A stretch of 64,000 nucleotides of DNA from Diprion similis (GCF_021155765.1 NC_060105.1:8615501-8679500), one strand, 5' to 3'. Counted from the stretch's first letter, positions 49,377 through 62,206 are shown. Notes: generated by a model from the letters alone, not told the origin. Program-made: numbers and translations.

Positions 49377-52019
49377 GACTTATCAGTTATTGGCGAAGCT
49401 CAGATTTCGTCGCAGTAAATTTAATACCTATTTGCCGGTGATTTAATTCTAAGAATTGCGATAACTTCGCCATTCTTATATATTATAGTATCGAATATCG
49501 CAAAGGTGTGATAATTTTCGTCATTTATTTTTTCAATTTATTCATAAACTTCATGTGTTTTTTTTTTTTTTTTTTTTTTTTTTTCAAACGCACGTTTCTG
49601 TGTTTATCGTTTAATTTGCGCTAAAGTTATAAATATGCGGATTGAAATGCAAAATAATCAAACGTACAATGCTATTGGCGTTTATCGTTAATCGCGTGAT
49701 ATTATATTGTTGTATCGTGACGTCATGTGAAATTATTAATACAGGGATGATAATTTTTCGGTCGTACCTTAACGTCGCCGAACATTTCGACCAGGTCGTG
49801 GGAACCACTTCCAAGAGCGAGATGGTACAAAATGTCTTGGTCCATAAGCTCGATGTTCGGATTCCTAAGCCTGACCGAACCATCTGGGTACCTGGAACAA
49901 TGAAAATCATAGCTCTGACGATGGGTGTATAAAAAGTGAATTTCAGATCATACGCACGGAGAGAAAATAAAAGAGATGATTTTATGGAAAATTGGAGTTT
50001 TTTTTGGCGAAAATATACCTACTTTGTAAAATTAATGCAGAATTTACTGTAAAATCAGCGAATAACACTGAGTGCTGAGTAAAATCTGCTACATTTATTG
50101 TAAAAAATATTGTTTTCATGGGTATTTTTTACTATAAATTCTGTTGCGTGTCTCTTTTTCTACGGTTTTTAGTAAAATCTAATCTTTTTTTTTCTCTACG
50201 TGAAACAATTGCACAGTAAATATATTGATGGAAATATATTGTAGCAGAACTTGTCGGGTGTTTAAGGAGATGATATTTTACAGTTTTGTTGTTAAGGAGT
50301 ATCTCTATACCTACATGTAATAGTGATTTAAGACGACGGCTGATCAATTACGTGGAATTTACGTAATGCGGTTACGTTTACTGTGACGAAGATGCGTGAT
50401 ACGGTTTTTTGTTTTCATTTTAGAAACGCAGCTGTGAATATAAAGTCGAAGTTGAAATTTCGTGATTCGGTGGGAAAGATGAATTAGCTTTAAAAAATAC
50501 CTCTGGCGTAAAATGTACACACAATTACTTTTTACAAGATAAGGGTAAATTGCGCTTTGTTTAACGAATGAAAATAATGGACTCGACTTCGATGCAAAAG
50601 TCATGCCGATGCGGATAGCAGTGATGTTATAATTAGGGTTTCGGATTTCTTCGAGAATACTCGACTATTCGGGAAATTTGTAAAACTTTGAAAAAATCAT
50701 AAAATTGTTAATTTAATGCAATACAAATTACGCTTATTAACAATCATTCGTATTTGTCACTTATTTAGTCTTGTTTACATTTAAATGTTAATTACTTACA
50801 TATTTTTCTAAAAAAAAAAAAAAGAACCAACCAAATCAAACTTTGAATATCTTCGTATAAAACTTTTAATTTATCTTTTTATTAAAAAGCAATCTTAGTT
50901 TCCTGACGTGAGTAAAAATATTTTATCGCACAGTCTTTTACTTAAACAATTAATATGTATCTGAAGTATCTTCGTAAAAACAAGATATTTGCAGAATTCC
51001 TTAAATTTTTTGAGAAAAAAATCTGTTCCCATTACAGATTGCTTCTGATGCGCACAAACTGTTGTAATTTTGTAAATATGTGCTTGTCGAAATGCGAATT
51101 GTGTATTTGCAGTGTTTGCAAGAAATAAACAAACAACGATCAAGGCCTCCTTGAACTCAGAAACAGCGATAAACTCATTCGAATCAGATCGATTGCGAAA
51201 ATTACCTCGCGATTCGTATCAAATGTTTCGCGTTCCATTGTCGAAATATTACAAGATTATAGAATTGATATGCGAATATCATCGTCCTCGAAATAATCAT
51301 TCATTTTTTTTTCTTTCTTCTCAATCGGTCAAAATATTGTTTGGTTTTTTTTTTTTCCTTTATTTTAATCCCCGAATTAAATTTTGATGAGAGAAAAATA
51401 ATAATGCAAATTTTTTGTATACAAATTACTAGACGGCGAGCTGATTATTTTATTTATTATAAAAATTAGAAATTAAAAAGCAAAAAAAAAAAAAAAAAAA
51501 AAAAAACAACAGTATTCGAATTGTTTTCATTTCTGTTTGTGATTTCACTTCACCCATACATTTCGACACGTGTGTTCAGCGATATTATACACGCAATATT
51601 CAACGAGGTTGAAGTCGTTAACGTTATCGTAACAAAACGTTGGAAAGAAATTGACCAATTTCAAATTTCCAACGCCTTTAAAGAAACTTGGTTTTGTAAA
51701 ACACATACATACGTACGAGTGTCTGTCTTTTTTTTTTTTATCACGCTTTGACAAATTTCAGACAATTCGAAATAGCAGTTTTTCCCTTCAACACGAATCG
51801 TCACAGTGACGTTACTAACAACTTCAGCATATTCAATATTTTTTGAATATACCTGATTTTTTCCAACGTTTCAACGTCCGCGTGAAATCCATTGCTCGAT
51901 CCGTTGTTGTCGCATGATTCATTCGGCAATTTCAATTCACAGTTATGATAGTGGGTTGCACCGTCACCTTCACTTTCCGCTTCTAACGGAGCGTTGTGTC
52001 TGCAGGTGCAAGTCGGCAT
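45696..52019 (-). CDS. UPP: Uridine phosphorylase, 6 exons
   Basis: Cytosolic pyrimidine salvage enzyme: uridine + phosphate gives uracil + ribose-1-phosphate. Exons: 52019-51853, 49891-49768, 47943-47782, 47655-47470, 46970-46635, 45878-45696. Phases agree and give 385 aa; human UPP1 is 310 aa. Signature blocks: NPNIELMDQDILYHL (exon 2), MGGTPKRVEQFA (exon 3), YKVGPVLSVS joined to HGMGIPSVGI (exons 3-4), FRIGTCGGIGLEGGTVVI (exon 4), GKTMCTYDFYEGQGRLDGA and VVNIEMESLSFAS (exon 5). These cover the phosphate, ribose and base pockets of the eukaryotic UPP family. Extra sequence lies at both ends: a polar N-terminal tail starting MPTCTCRHNAP, and a basic C-terminal stretch in exon 6 (IRPQKLISRYIKRYLQRKG and on). 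Exon 3 has overlapping GTGAGC/GTGAGT donors; only the second keeps the conserved SVSHGMG join. Confidence 0.95.
49558..49584. repeat. Poly(T) tract
   Basis: About 27 T residues in uridine phosphorylase intron 2. A TTA repeat lies at about 49349-49374 in the same intron. Confidence 0.9.
49990..50160. repeat. Imperfect inverted repeat in uridine phosphorylase intron 1
   Basis: aatgcagaatttactgtaaaat on the left is roughly complementary to attttttactataaattctgttgc on the right, with further copies of the taaaatctgc motif between. It may be a decayed inverted-repeat element. Confidence 0.4.
51482..51507. repeat. Poly(A) tract
   Basis: About 24 A residues in uridine phosphorylase intron 1. Confidence 0.9.
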
Positions 52020-52340
52020 GTTGAGAGTGCAAATATTTGCTGCTTAAAACCGGTTCGAAGCTGCAGGTAAAGCGGTATAATAAGATTCTCGACACAAGCG
52101 AATACTCGTTTCCTTTTCTAGCTCTCACGATCGGGTTTTGCCTTTTTTACTTTCGATCTTCCTCTTCGAATAATATCACTGTACTTTTCTTTGAAAACCA
52201 ATTTTGAGTAACGATTTTTCAAAATTTGGAAATTCTTCACGCATTCGAGACAATTTTTTTTTTTTTTTCTTTCACTTTTATATAAACGTTGCGAAATCCA
52301 AGGACTTAAAAGGTACACTTATTGTGCGAATCTGTCAGCT
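52020..52340 (-). promoter_or_regulatory. UPP: Uridine phosphorylase 5' UTR and presumed promoter
   Basis: Sequence directly upstream of the minus-strand start codon. No TATA box or initiator stands out. A T-run occurs at about 52254-52268. It is placed here by position only. Confidence 0.3.
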
Positions 52341-52597
52341 GTGATCGGTCAACGGTTGGTGTGACGTTCAGCGTTACGCGATCTGCACTGAACCATACTG
52401 ACACGGGGTCTTTAGCTAGCCTTATACCACATCGAGTGCCAAACTCCCCTCCACCGTGTTTTTACCACTGGTTGCAAATTCTTTTATTTCTTCGCATTTC
52501 AAGTTGAATGTGTTGAATAAATGAATGAAGAATCTTGAAACTTTGAACGTTCGTATCGAATACGCGATGAACGATTGCGTGCGTAGTAGTCTGAACC

Positions 52598-52623
52598 TTT
52601 TTTTTTTTTTTTTTTTTTTTTTT
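52598..52623. repeat. Poly(T) tract
   Basis: About 26 T residues; a second run of similar length lies at 52816-52842. Confidence 0.92.
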
Positions 52624-52810
52624 ATGGAAAATTTGACTATCCACAAAATAAAACCAAAAACAGCTTCTCAACTTGTATAGTTTTCGAGATATTTCGGTTA
52701 GAGTGTTTCAACATTTCAATCAGCATGAATCACCTTTTAGAATTTTATTACAGAGTTTCGATTTTACGAGGCTTCGTTTGAGGTAAAAACTACCTTTTTG
52801 AAGGTACGTG

Positions 52811-52842
<32 letters not shown>

Positions 52843-52889
52843 CAAGTCGGCCTGATATATATGTATACATCAACAATTGTATTTATTTT

Positions 52890-53040
52890 TTCGCTAATAA
52901 CATGATAAATATTAGATTTAGGAAAATTTTACAAGAAATCTTTTTTGTAGAGCATTAAATTTCCTCCAAAATAGTTACGAGAAATTTTTTTTTATAATAC
53001 ATATAGTTTTAAAGTAATGAACAGTTTTCTTTGAAAAAAT
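52890..53040. mobile_element. Decayed fragment related to the 41.7-kb palindrome
   Basis: The stretch with tttacaagaaatctttttt, tgtagagcattaaatttcct and ccaaaa parallels the right arm of the 41730-42381 element (aaatgacaagagacctttttt, tgtagaacgttcaatttcct, acaaaa) at about 80% by eye. Only part of one arm is recognisable. Confidence 0.5.
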
Positions 53041-53288
53041 TTCTAGAGAAAGTTGAAGTTATTGATATATTAAATTGTTTTGTTTTACGCATTATATTTA
53101 TTATATATATATCTATACGATAGCTTAGGAACGGAAATAAAAATCTTTCGAATTACTTATAATTAGCGATCTTTTGTCAGGATCGGTATTCGCAGGGCTA
53201 TATTCGGGATGGTTTACTGTCTAAAAATATAAGATTTTCTCGCTAATATATGATCTAGATAAACGGTTTGGATGATTGCCAATTTTTA

Positions 53289-53312
53289 CCGCCGCCGCCG
53301 CCGCCGCCGCTG
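53289..53312. repeat. (CCG)n trinucleotide repeat
   Basis: About seven CCG units in AT-rich flanks. It gives a poly-Pro frame that I do not take as coding. Confidence 0.9.
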
Positions 53313-53567
53313 CGATATCCACATCGTAAGTTTAGCTTGAATAATGGGATTATTAACTCCTTGAAAATTATCCTCCGCAGAGTTTATGCATTGTTGAATA
53401 ACTGCAGTATGAGCTGTAGGAATTTTCATAAATGTAAAATGAAATTTTGTCAGACTTGGAAGATGGGGTATAAGCCGTTGGCCATGAATTTGCGACTGAT
53501 ATTGAAAATTCTCTTACGCGAAATTCCACACACATCGCTACATATACGTGTAAACGACAATGAAATT

Positions 53568-53594
53568 TTATTTATTTATTTATTTATTTATTTT
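53568..53594. repeat. (TTTA)n repeat
   Basis: About six TTTA units. An (AAT)n run follows at 53780-53819. Confidence 0.92.
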
Positions 53595-53777
53595 TTGATT
53601 TCTCTGTCTCTAGAATTTACAGTCAAATTTCTGCATCGCGAATCTTTTTCACAAAGATTTTGTTGACATTCTATTAAAATCTATTTCTCAAACGTATATC
53701 CTTTAAAAGATTTAACCAGGCAACTGGCTTGTCCGCAATCACGATTATTTTCAAAAGTCCAAATTTAAAACATTAAC

Positions 53778-53819
<42 letters not shown>

Positions 53820-56800
53820 GGTTGAATATATTTTGAATACACTCATATAATATTTTACATATCAATATTCCTAGCTATTTGTATTAATTATCGTACTTTT
53901 AATTGATCCTCAGTATATTCTTATACGTAAAGGATAATTGTGTTCAAGGATATTATAAAAATAATACAGATATTGTACACAATTGCATTTAATCGTATCG
54001 CTAATAATGATAAATCAATGCTCTTCTATACATAATTTTCGCTCAATATCTGAAAAGGAAAACCATTGTCTCTATCTCTAGTCTATATACTTACATTTCA
54101 TTTATAAAACAATTCATTGTCAGATGTGAACGTGCCATCTGTAACCAACGATTACGTAATTGATACTACTCAAAGCTACGTTTACTCCGAATCGGCACGA
54201 ACGGATGTGTAGATATACATGTACGTGTGTTATATATATGTTGCACGATATATCATACGTTACTCATATGTACATACATACGTATCGATACTGAAAATTA
54301 TACTGTTTTGTGAAAATTGTTTCAAACTTTTGTTGCGCGATCGAACGTCGATTTCGCATTACACTTGTACTACGAAGAGAAATTTATATTCTATAACATA
54401 TTTGGCGTGCAGAAAATTGACAAGATTTTAATATCATGTGCAATTATTATTATTATAGTCAGTTTTTCGCCATATTACCGCGGTACGCTGTAGGAATTTT
54501 TTTTTTCTTAATTTTTCTTATTTTATACACTTTTAAAAACAAGCACAACATTGTATGACTTTCAGAGTTCACTTTAATTATTCTTCGGTCTTGTTGACGA
54601 ACTTTGTGCAAAAATCTTTTTTTACATATTCAATTATCTTTTAAATACGAAGTTTAAAAAAATAAGAACGGTTCAGTTATTTATGAAATGTATAAATACT
54701 ATACGTACAACTTTCCAATTTATTTTACAAGTATTTGGCGAAACACGCGATGCCGAATACGTCACGTACAACCAGCTACGTCAATTCTGTCGCGTCAAGT
54801 CTGATTTTATCCTTTATTCCGGTTGAATCATGGGGAACTTGAGCTATCAGTGACAGAATCAATCTCTTCGTTTCTCAGATATTCGCACGGAATGATCGAC
54901 ACCGACCACCCTGTACAGCTTCAACAAGTATGTATTCAATTCCAAGATACTTTTGAAGATCTAACGTCGACGTCCACAATATATTTAGCAGCTTCCGGAA
55001 CAGGACTTCATGGATCTTGTATTTTGTAATTTATTGCTCATATTACGATCCGTGAACATTTCGTCAATTAATATGTTGAAAAAAGATCCGGACATTTGAG
55101 AAAGAAACTTACTCAGGTGACTTATGGTTTAGGCATACAAGCATTACGCGTTCTCACGTGATTTTCTATGTCTTTATCGAATTTAGACTACTAAAAATAT
55201 TGTTTAGCTAATGCCGTCATTTTAACCGATCCTCGCACGAGTACTATGAATTTCTTCTAGCAAATACGTATCGCAATTTCTCCAGCGCTACGATACTGTA
55301 AAACTGAAATGGATTCAAACTCCTCTCGTAACTTTAATCATTCGTCCTTACTACGAATGTATATAATATGCGATGCGTGGATTAAGGTCGTTTTTCCGTG
55401 AATCATTTTGGATTAAAGGTTTCTTTACACGTATGAAGATTGTAGGGCACACTGAGTTGCACAAGCGTTGGCAGCGATGAATTTTTAAATTCAATTTCAG
55501 TACCTCAATATTGCTCAATTTTGTCACCTTTATTATTCAGCGAAGTTAAGTTTCCTTCACGGAATGCGTTTGCCCCGTAATGAATGATCGATCAATCGTA
55601 TCGAGAATTCCAGCGCTCATGACCAATTGAATATACTAGAAGCTAGTGATGCGTTAACCAGAGGTGATAAAGTAGGTAGCTAAAAATTTCTTTCGAGGAC
55701 ATTGAGATCGATTAGTTTTCTTTGCGTGTATAACATACTCGGATCCGTTATACTAGTTATAATACAATCGTACGAGGATGTGGATCGTTGAATAATTTGT
55801 AACGAGATGAAGAAGAGATCGAGGAAGAGATATAGTATAGTTATTTATCAATACCGGAGTTACGAGAGATCTTTCTCTGCGGGTTTATCATTTTTTTTTT
55901 CGTATAAAACCGATAATCTCGGTGTTGAAAAATCGATAGAAAGATCAAGGCTCAAACTGATCTACTCTAACGTAGTCGAAGCCGTTTGAATGCGTGTGTT
56001 ACGATTAAAAAAAAAACAAAATACAAAACACAAGCTTTAAAAATTTAACAATACAAAGTCCGGACTATCATGAACGGTGCATGCAAAGGTTTTTTTTTCA
56101 AATTTTTAGGTTCATCTCAAAGTTGAACTCTAAATGCAAAAAAACAAACGACTGATTTTTTTCAAAAAATTTCAAACAATTTGAGACTTTTTCCATTTGT
56201 TTTGAGACGCACAAAGCAACTGAAAATCTGTAGTCCGAAAGAATTTCGATTAAGGTGGGATCATTTCTTATTCCCCGTATAAACATAAATTAGTTGTTAA
56301 AGTTGCGGGTTCGTAGTTTAACTTGGCTCTCGGAGTACTAAGCGAACTTTAATTACAAGTACGAAGTTTCTCCCTAGTGGGATCAGGCTTCTGCGGTCAC
56401 CTGCTCTGATATTCTTGCCGCTTTGTTGTATTAATTTTGGCCTTCCATGATACACCGGAATTTAAGAAAAGGTGTTTTCTTAAAAATTATTAACAATACG
56501 CTATATGCTCGATAGTCAATGCTCAGCAATCGGAAGTTTTATCCGTTCGATGCGATTAGGGTTGAAATATCAAAGTTACGAATACTCGAACTACATAGGA
56601 TAATAATATTTGAAATTACAGAATAATGTTTCTGCCATTTTGCATTGCTTGTTAGATATTTTTCGATAAATATGGAAGGTGAAATAGACGTTTGAATTCG
56701 TCATTCAAGTTCTACGATTACAGTTACCGTCTATTGATGAGGGATTTTGTGAAAAATATACATTTTCGAAATAACATGTGTGAGAAAAATATTTTATTCC

Positions 56801-57600
56801 GATCTCTGGAAGTTTTCTATTTAAAAAAAAGGCCAGTTTCACGTACCACCGTAGCGTATAATGGACTGGGTACTTGTGTGGACAATAAAGCCGAGAGCTT
56901 TACAGTGCACATGACAGCAAGTCACTGCGAGTATTGATTAGGTTGATTAAAACGTAAAGCGCGGTTTACTTTTAGCCTGTGGATATAAATAATGTGTAAC
57001 TTGAGAAATCAGTAAACGCGAGTCACTTCACGGCGAGTAACTTTTTGCGCTTTTATAAATCGAGCATATGTATAACCAATTCTGATGATAAATTTGTTCA
57101 GGAATTATCTCAATTCCGATAAAAATAGAATTTCGAATTATTGTCAGGTATATACGTCAAAGAGCCTTAAAATAAAAATCTCTCAATAATAAGCAGCGTT
57201 TAATCTGAAACCTTGCAAAACTGCTTTCACGTTCACTTTAATACGATAATTACACTGGAATATACCGTACAAGTCAACCTTTGAACGATTAATGAGATTT
57301 TTTTCACATCCTGCCTTCTAGTTTTACACTGAATTCAACATTTTTGAAAATCCTTGATTACTTTCAATCTTTCGCGTATAATGAAATGGTGTTTTGGAAA
57401 AATCCTCGACGTTCCTTGCAGGTTTTTCATATTCCCAAACCATTTCGTATCCAAATAGTCTTTCAAAGAAATGCAATCCGCCTCCTTCCCAATTACAATT
57501 TGACCGAGGTAGAGGATCCACTTGATCTGGTTCACTTGATGGGATTCCTCGCTACCGATACCCTATTCCCGCCTATACATTCCTCGATTTTTTCCTACCC
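53820..57600. other. Intergenic, nothing recognised
   Basis: About 3.8 kb of AT-rich DNA with several short open frames on both strands, none with a recognisable domain, conserved motif or matching splice partner. Confidence 0.45.
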
Positions 57601-57624
57601 TATAAGGAGGGTTGGTTGATTGCC

Positions 57625-57638
57625 GTTGCCATGGCGAC
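57625..57638. promoter_or_regulatory. Candidate X-box (RFX site)
   Basis: GTTGCCATGGCGAC fits the RFX X-box pattern RYYNYY-N2-RRNRAC on both strands. It lies in a locally CpG-rich patch (57600-57720). It is a single motif with no nearby gene identified. Confidence 0.3.
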
Positions 57639-57719
57639 GAGGTAAAGGCGACAAGCTACCTCACGGTCCTCACGGTGGTGAACTCCAGGGTGTGGTGCCG
57701 CAATAGGCAGCTGGTGTCT

Positions 57720-60300
57720 GCAGGACGCACCTTATATCCTTCACAAAAACACAAATCGACGTGACGAATGACTCTTGAATAGCGATTAGAATTCTTCTTC
57801 CTTTTTTTTCCCTACTTTTTTTCCCCTTTATACAACCGTTTAGTTCAGCTTCGTTGTTTTCTCCATGGTTGATGATATTTGGAAGTGAATCGATCCCTCG
57901 AAAGGATCTTGTTAACATTTCTTCTCAAATTTGCACCGTTTTATCTTCTTCGTATAGACATATATATATATATTGAGTGGTATTCTTTGTCGTTACAAAT
58001 TGTTACAAAGTCGATAAGCCTGACGACATTTCTTCTACTTCTGCGTCACTTTCTGTATAGTATAGGTGTATAGGTATATATGTATATATAGGCATGCAGG
58101 CGATTGTTCGTTTTTCTTCATCGATTTAGCTTCTGAACTTCGGGGGTATTTCAAGACTCTTATCGAATTGGAATATAAGTATATACTTGAACCGGAGTGT
58201 ATATTAAAATGGCGTGAACTGAGCACCCGCCACTTGACAAATTTTTTCAGCACTTGTAACGCGGAGTCTTCAACGAATAAGCGTTAATGAAAAAATAAAA
58301 AAATTCAAAGATTTGAAAAATCGAAGGATTTTTGGTGAATTGAGTCAGGAGAAGAGACATTTTGTGACGCGGTATACCGCAGTCGCTTGCTGAATAACTA
58401 ACTACACGGTCGATTCTTTTACATTTACCTGAGTTTTTAGACGTTCTAGGTTTCGAGTAACAAAATTTGTATTAAATCGAAACGTAGACATATTTCGATT
58501 AAACGTTTCCAACGCTATAGTCATACTATTTGTTATTTGTGGTAAAATTTATCCTGTAAAGTATGTGGATTAACATAAAGAGTACAGATATAAAGGAGGA
58601 CTATCTCTCTATCTATTCTACAGGAGTGGAAAGTGACGATAAAACAGAGTACAATTAAAGTGGCATTACTGTAGCAAAAGTTTCGCAAAACGCCAATCAG
58701 ATTGAGGCCTTATTGTTTATTAGCGCCATTCTGGTTACTTGTTGATCCACTGCGTTTGTTGCTTTTTGGTGTACACTCTTTCAGTTGAAAACCCATATCA
58801 GATACTTTTCCTCACCTCCACCCTTCATAGGGTGAAAGCAATGCTTGACGCAACTTATAGTTTCGTCGTTTAGCATCAAATATTCAATATCGTTCAAAGC
58901 TTTAAGCATGGGAATTTTCTTGATTAAATAAATTTAGCAAGATTTTTTTTCAGCGTAAATGTGTAATACAATCCTATGAGTAAACAACAAGATGTATAAC
59001 CTCCGTATGGTAAAAATGTGTTTCTATTAAACTGCACGTGTCTGTTTTCACACCATGCATGTCACGTGTGTCAAGTAACATTGTTAAGGCTTACCGCATG
59101 CCCTGAATTTCTGCGTGTAAATGCATCTCGGTTTCATGCTGCACTCTATGCATACGTTTTCCCGATGTGCAGTGACAATGTGTATGTACGTCTACTACTA
59201 CCCACGCTTTTATCGGATTTGAACTCACGCCGCGACGACGTGACAACAAATGCCTATTCAATTTAATGCGTTTTTGCCGAACGCTATATATATATGCTTC
59301 TGACGAACAATGCGGTATAACGCTCGCGCGTTCCGGTATCATCGTCGAAATTCTCGCTCTGCTCTCGTGATCGGCTTTTGTAACCCCTGCAATTTTTTTT
59401 TTGCACACACGACAAAATTTTTCCACCTAATATATGCTTTCCGAATTCCAACCATTCACACCCTCCCTTGTTGGATATTATTTTGCGAATAGTTTTTTTT
59501 TGGAAAATATGTCAAAACGATTATTTTAAATCGACAATTATAAGTTTAAAGAATTTTTGTGGAATTATTCTGAACATTGATAATTTACAAGAAATCAAAA
59601 AGATTCTGTATGAATAATTTCTGCGAAGCCAGCAATAATATTGCCAATCTATGATGATTTTTGAATAGTAAATCGAAAATGATGTATCAAAAAATAGAAA
59701 TTGACTTGCACAAGAGTTTTTTTTTTTCTTCTTCTTCTTTTTTTTTTTTTTTTTTATTTTACATTGTAGGTTTAATCTGATTGTCGCTGGAAAAATAGGC
59801 GGTGGTAAAAAGAACATTTAATCCATTGTAAAAAGAAGAAAAAAAAAAAGAAGTTTAGAGAAATCAGAACGGTTTTACTATAACGTATATAATATTCTCA
59901 TCGAAATCGACGAAGCACCGTTTGTTCTAATTATTTTTCTTTATCTCTCTGTCACCGTCAGAGATTATATCACTCACAGCGTACCGATTATTGTGCGCGG
60001 AAACCCGTCTATCTTAACAGAGATATCTATATGCATAAATATATATTTGTATACGTATAATACAGTATTTTTCAACAATGAGTCTTTCAATAGCGAAACC
60101 GGTTTCAAAGAAAAAAATCTAAAATGAACAACATTGTCGTGTAGTTTGGCCCGGAAGAGTTTATCTCACTGATCAATGGACGGCGAGTACATATGTCACG
60201 AGGCTACGTCTTATAGCTATAGTACATATATACTTTATTGAATACGTATAAGCGTTCTGCGAACTTCTTGTTCTTTGTGTCGTGTATGTACGTATATACA
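57720..60300. other. Intergenic, nothing recognised
   Basis: AT-rich with short T-runs (for example about 59717-59757, a T/C run). No supported gene. Confidence 0.45.
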
Positions 60301-60307
60301 TACATGG

Positions 60308-60745
60308 GGAAGTCCATGCCAACCAGACAACTGATTCATCCGGACCACTTTTTGTTTCTCTCATCTTTCTTTTATTACCTTTCAACAGCCATTCAAACTA
60401 CTATCCATTATTTTTTTCACAATTTTATTTCAATTTAATCTCGAGTCATCAATTTTTAAAAACTTCAAATGCTTACGATTGAAAGAGAGAAAAAAAAAAA
60501 GGAAGAAGCTTGTTTCTTACGATAAAGTAACATAGATTTACAGAAGTATTAATATCTGTTTTTTTCGCTGACTTATTGTACAAGCATTTGAAATTTTCAA
60601 AAATTGATGAGTCGATATTGGATTGAGATGAAAATCTGATTAAAATTATGGGTGATTAGTTTGAATTCGTACCGAGAGATGAAGAAAAATCAGCAACATC
60701 AGAAATAGTCAGGGGCAATGGCATGTTGAATTGGCATGGAATCCA
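60308..60745. mobile_element. Diverged inverted-repeat element, about 440 bp
   Basis: The left arm (gtccatgccaa ... ttcaaactactatccatt ... gagtcatcaatttttaaaaa) pairs with the right arm (tttcaaaaattgatgagtcg ... gggtgattagtttgaa ... ttggcatggaa). Arms are about 170 bp and about 75-80% complementary by eye. No ORF of its own. Confidence 0.65.
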
Positions 60746-61030
60746 CTATACAAACATTGTAAAATTTTCATGTATATTTCATTACGGTATGATTGGTTAT
60801 GAACTCGTAACACGCTGCGACGATTCGACGTTCGATTGTTAAAAAATTAGTCAACGGAATCAGCCTACACGAATCTACTTAGAGCCAACTGCGACGCATC
60901 GATATATTATTTTCGTATCCTCGAGTTAAATGTGTTGTCCATGTCATGACGTTGCACTCGTCAATTGTATTTGTATGTACGGTATACGCGTGACCTCTAT
61001 TTTCAAATATTTAAAACGTCAATCAGCGCG

Positions 61031-61130
61031 ATTGGATCGTTTCTGCCGTTTAAAGACCGAACGCGTGTGTCATCCGCCAATCGCAGTCCAGGAACAACGT
61101 CGTCTGCTGCTGTCCTTTAATCACGATTGG
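61031..61130. promoter_or_regulatory. Cluster of three CCAAT boxes
   Basis: ATTGG at 61031, CCAAT at 61077 and ATTGG at 61126, spaced 46-49 bp apart, in CpG-richer DNA (gaacgcgtgtgtcatccgcc). Multiple spaced CCAAT boxes are typical of NF-Y promoters. No downstream gene is visible in the window. Confidence 0.3.
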
Positions 61131-61479
61131 CTTTTCTCGACGAATAAACATACAACAGTATTACAAACGTAAGAACTAACACGCGTTTAAACAATCGAGA
61201 GTAAATCTCGCTGCTCGATAAGAATGGTATAAAATTTTTCGCAACAGGCAAAAACACGATCAGCATAATTCCTTACGGTTATAAAAATTATTTCACGAAA
61301 TGGCGAAGTACTGTGTAGACCAATTCCTTGAATATTCTACGCTTACAGTGAAATAAAAATTTCCAGTTCAATTTCAATAATCGATTCAAATTTAACAATG
61401 AAATATCGAGGGGTGGATGGATTATATCGGAGAATGAAATGGATAGGAATATAAGGTAAGCTTAATAGAGCTATAGGCT

Positions 61480-62160
61480 AGCTATAATGCGAAGAGTGCG
61501 GATACCACATCGATGCGCACTTACTCGTCGTGTTCTTCTTCCAGTAGCAACGACATCCTCTCGTAGGTTGACTCTCGGTCGGATGATGGGAAGAATATTA
61601 TCGCCTATAAGTCGATTGATATCAAGTAATACGGAACACCGTGTATACGCGGGGTGTTGTCACCGGTAGCTATAAGCGAAAATGTAAAACTCGACGATGG
61701 CTCTTGCACCACTTTGGACTCCAGGCTTCGCTACTGGCTAGGCTCCTCGTTCGTCGATGCGCGCGATCTTCGCTATGGGAAAGGGCCGCTGGGAGCGCTG
61801 CGCGGTGTCCGTTTCACGGCGTATCGCAATTTTAGGCTTGCGCCAACTGATGAGCACCACTTTTGCCGCCTGTGGTAAAGATTCGAGTCCACGAACCTCG
61901 CGTCGTCGCCTCTACTAACTGCATGGCCCTCTGGATTCATGTACTTAATATGGAATCTGGATCCCGCACGGCTATAAAGCTTTTCTCCAGCAATCCCCTC
62001 GCAGTTTCATTTCACCCCTCGAACCCCGTCCCTTGTCCTCTCCCCTACGGACCTACCAAATTGGATTATTGTATAATCTCCTGCAGAATTTTCACTCCGA
62101 GAAACGTCGATAGTCAGACCCGCCCGTCGACCGTTCTCTGACTGCATTTCTCACCTTTGC
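61480..62160. promoter_or_regulatory. GC-rich segment with a TATA box, possible promoter
   Basis: The most GC-rich part of the window. TATAAA at 61973-61978 in ggctataaagc is followed by pyrimidine-rich DNA, as in a plus-strand core promoter. The open frames here (61487-61878, 61863-62141) have no recognised domain. Confidence 0.3.
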
Positions 62161-62183
62161 TTTAAAGGTGGACATTTTTTTTT

Positions 62184-62206
62184 CTTTCTTTCTTTCTTTC
62201 TTTGGT
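62184..62206. repeat. (CTTT)n repeat
   Basis: About five CTTT units following a T-run. Confidence 0.9.

Noticed and set aside
54124-54212. Exon-like frame ending ...SESARTDV-stop after a plausible acceptor
   Set aside because: No upstream exon, no nearby poly(A) signal and no family recognised.
57324-57619. Overlapping 65-91 aa frames on both strands
   Set aside because: No motif, no splice partner and no codon-use signal; overlapping frames on both strands suggest chance.
61487-62141. Several frames in GC-rich DNA
   Set aside because: Stop codons are rarer in GC-rich sequence, so long frames are expected; none shows a domain.
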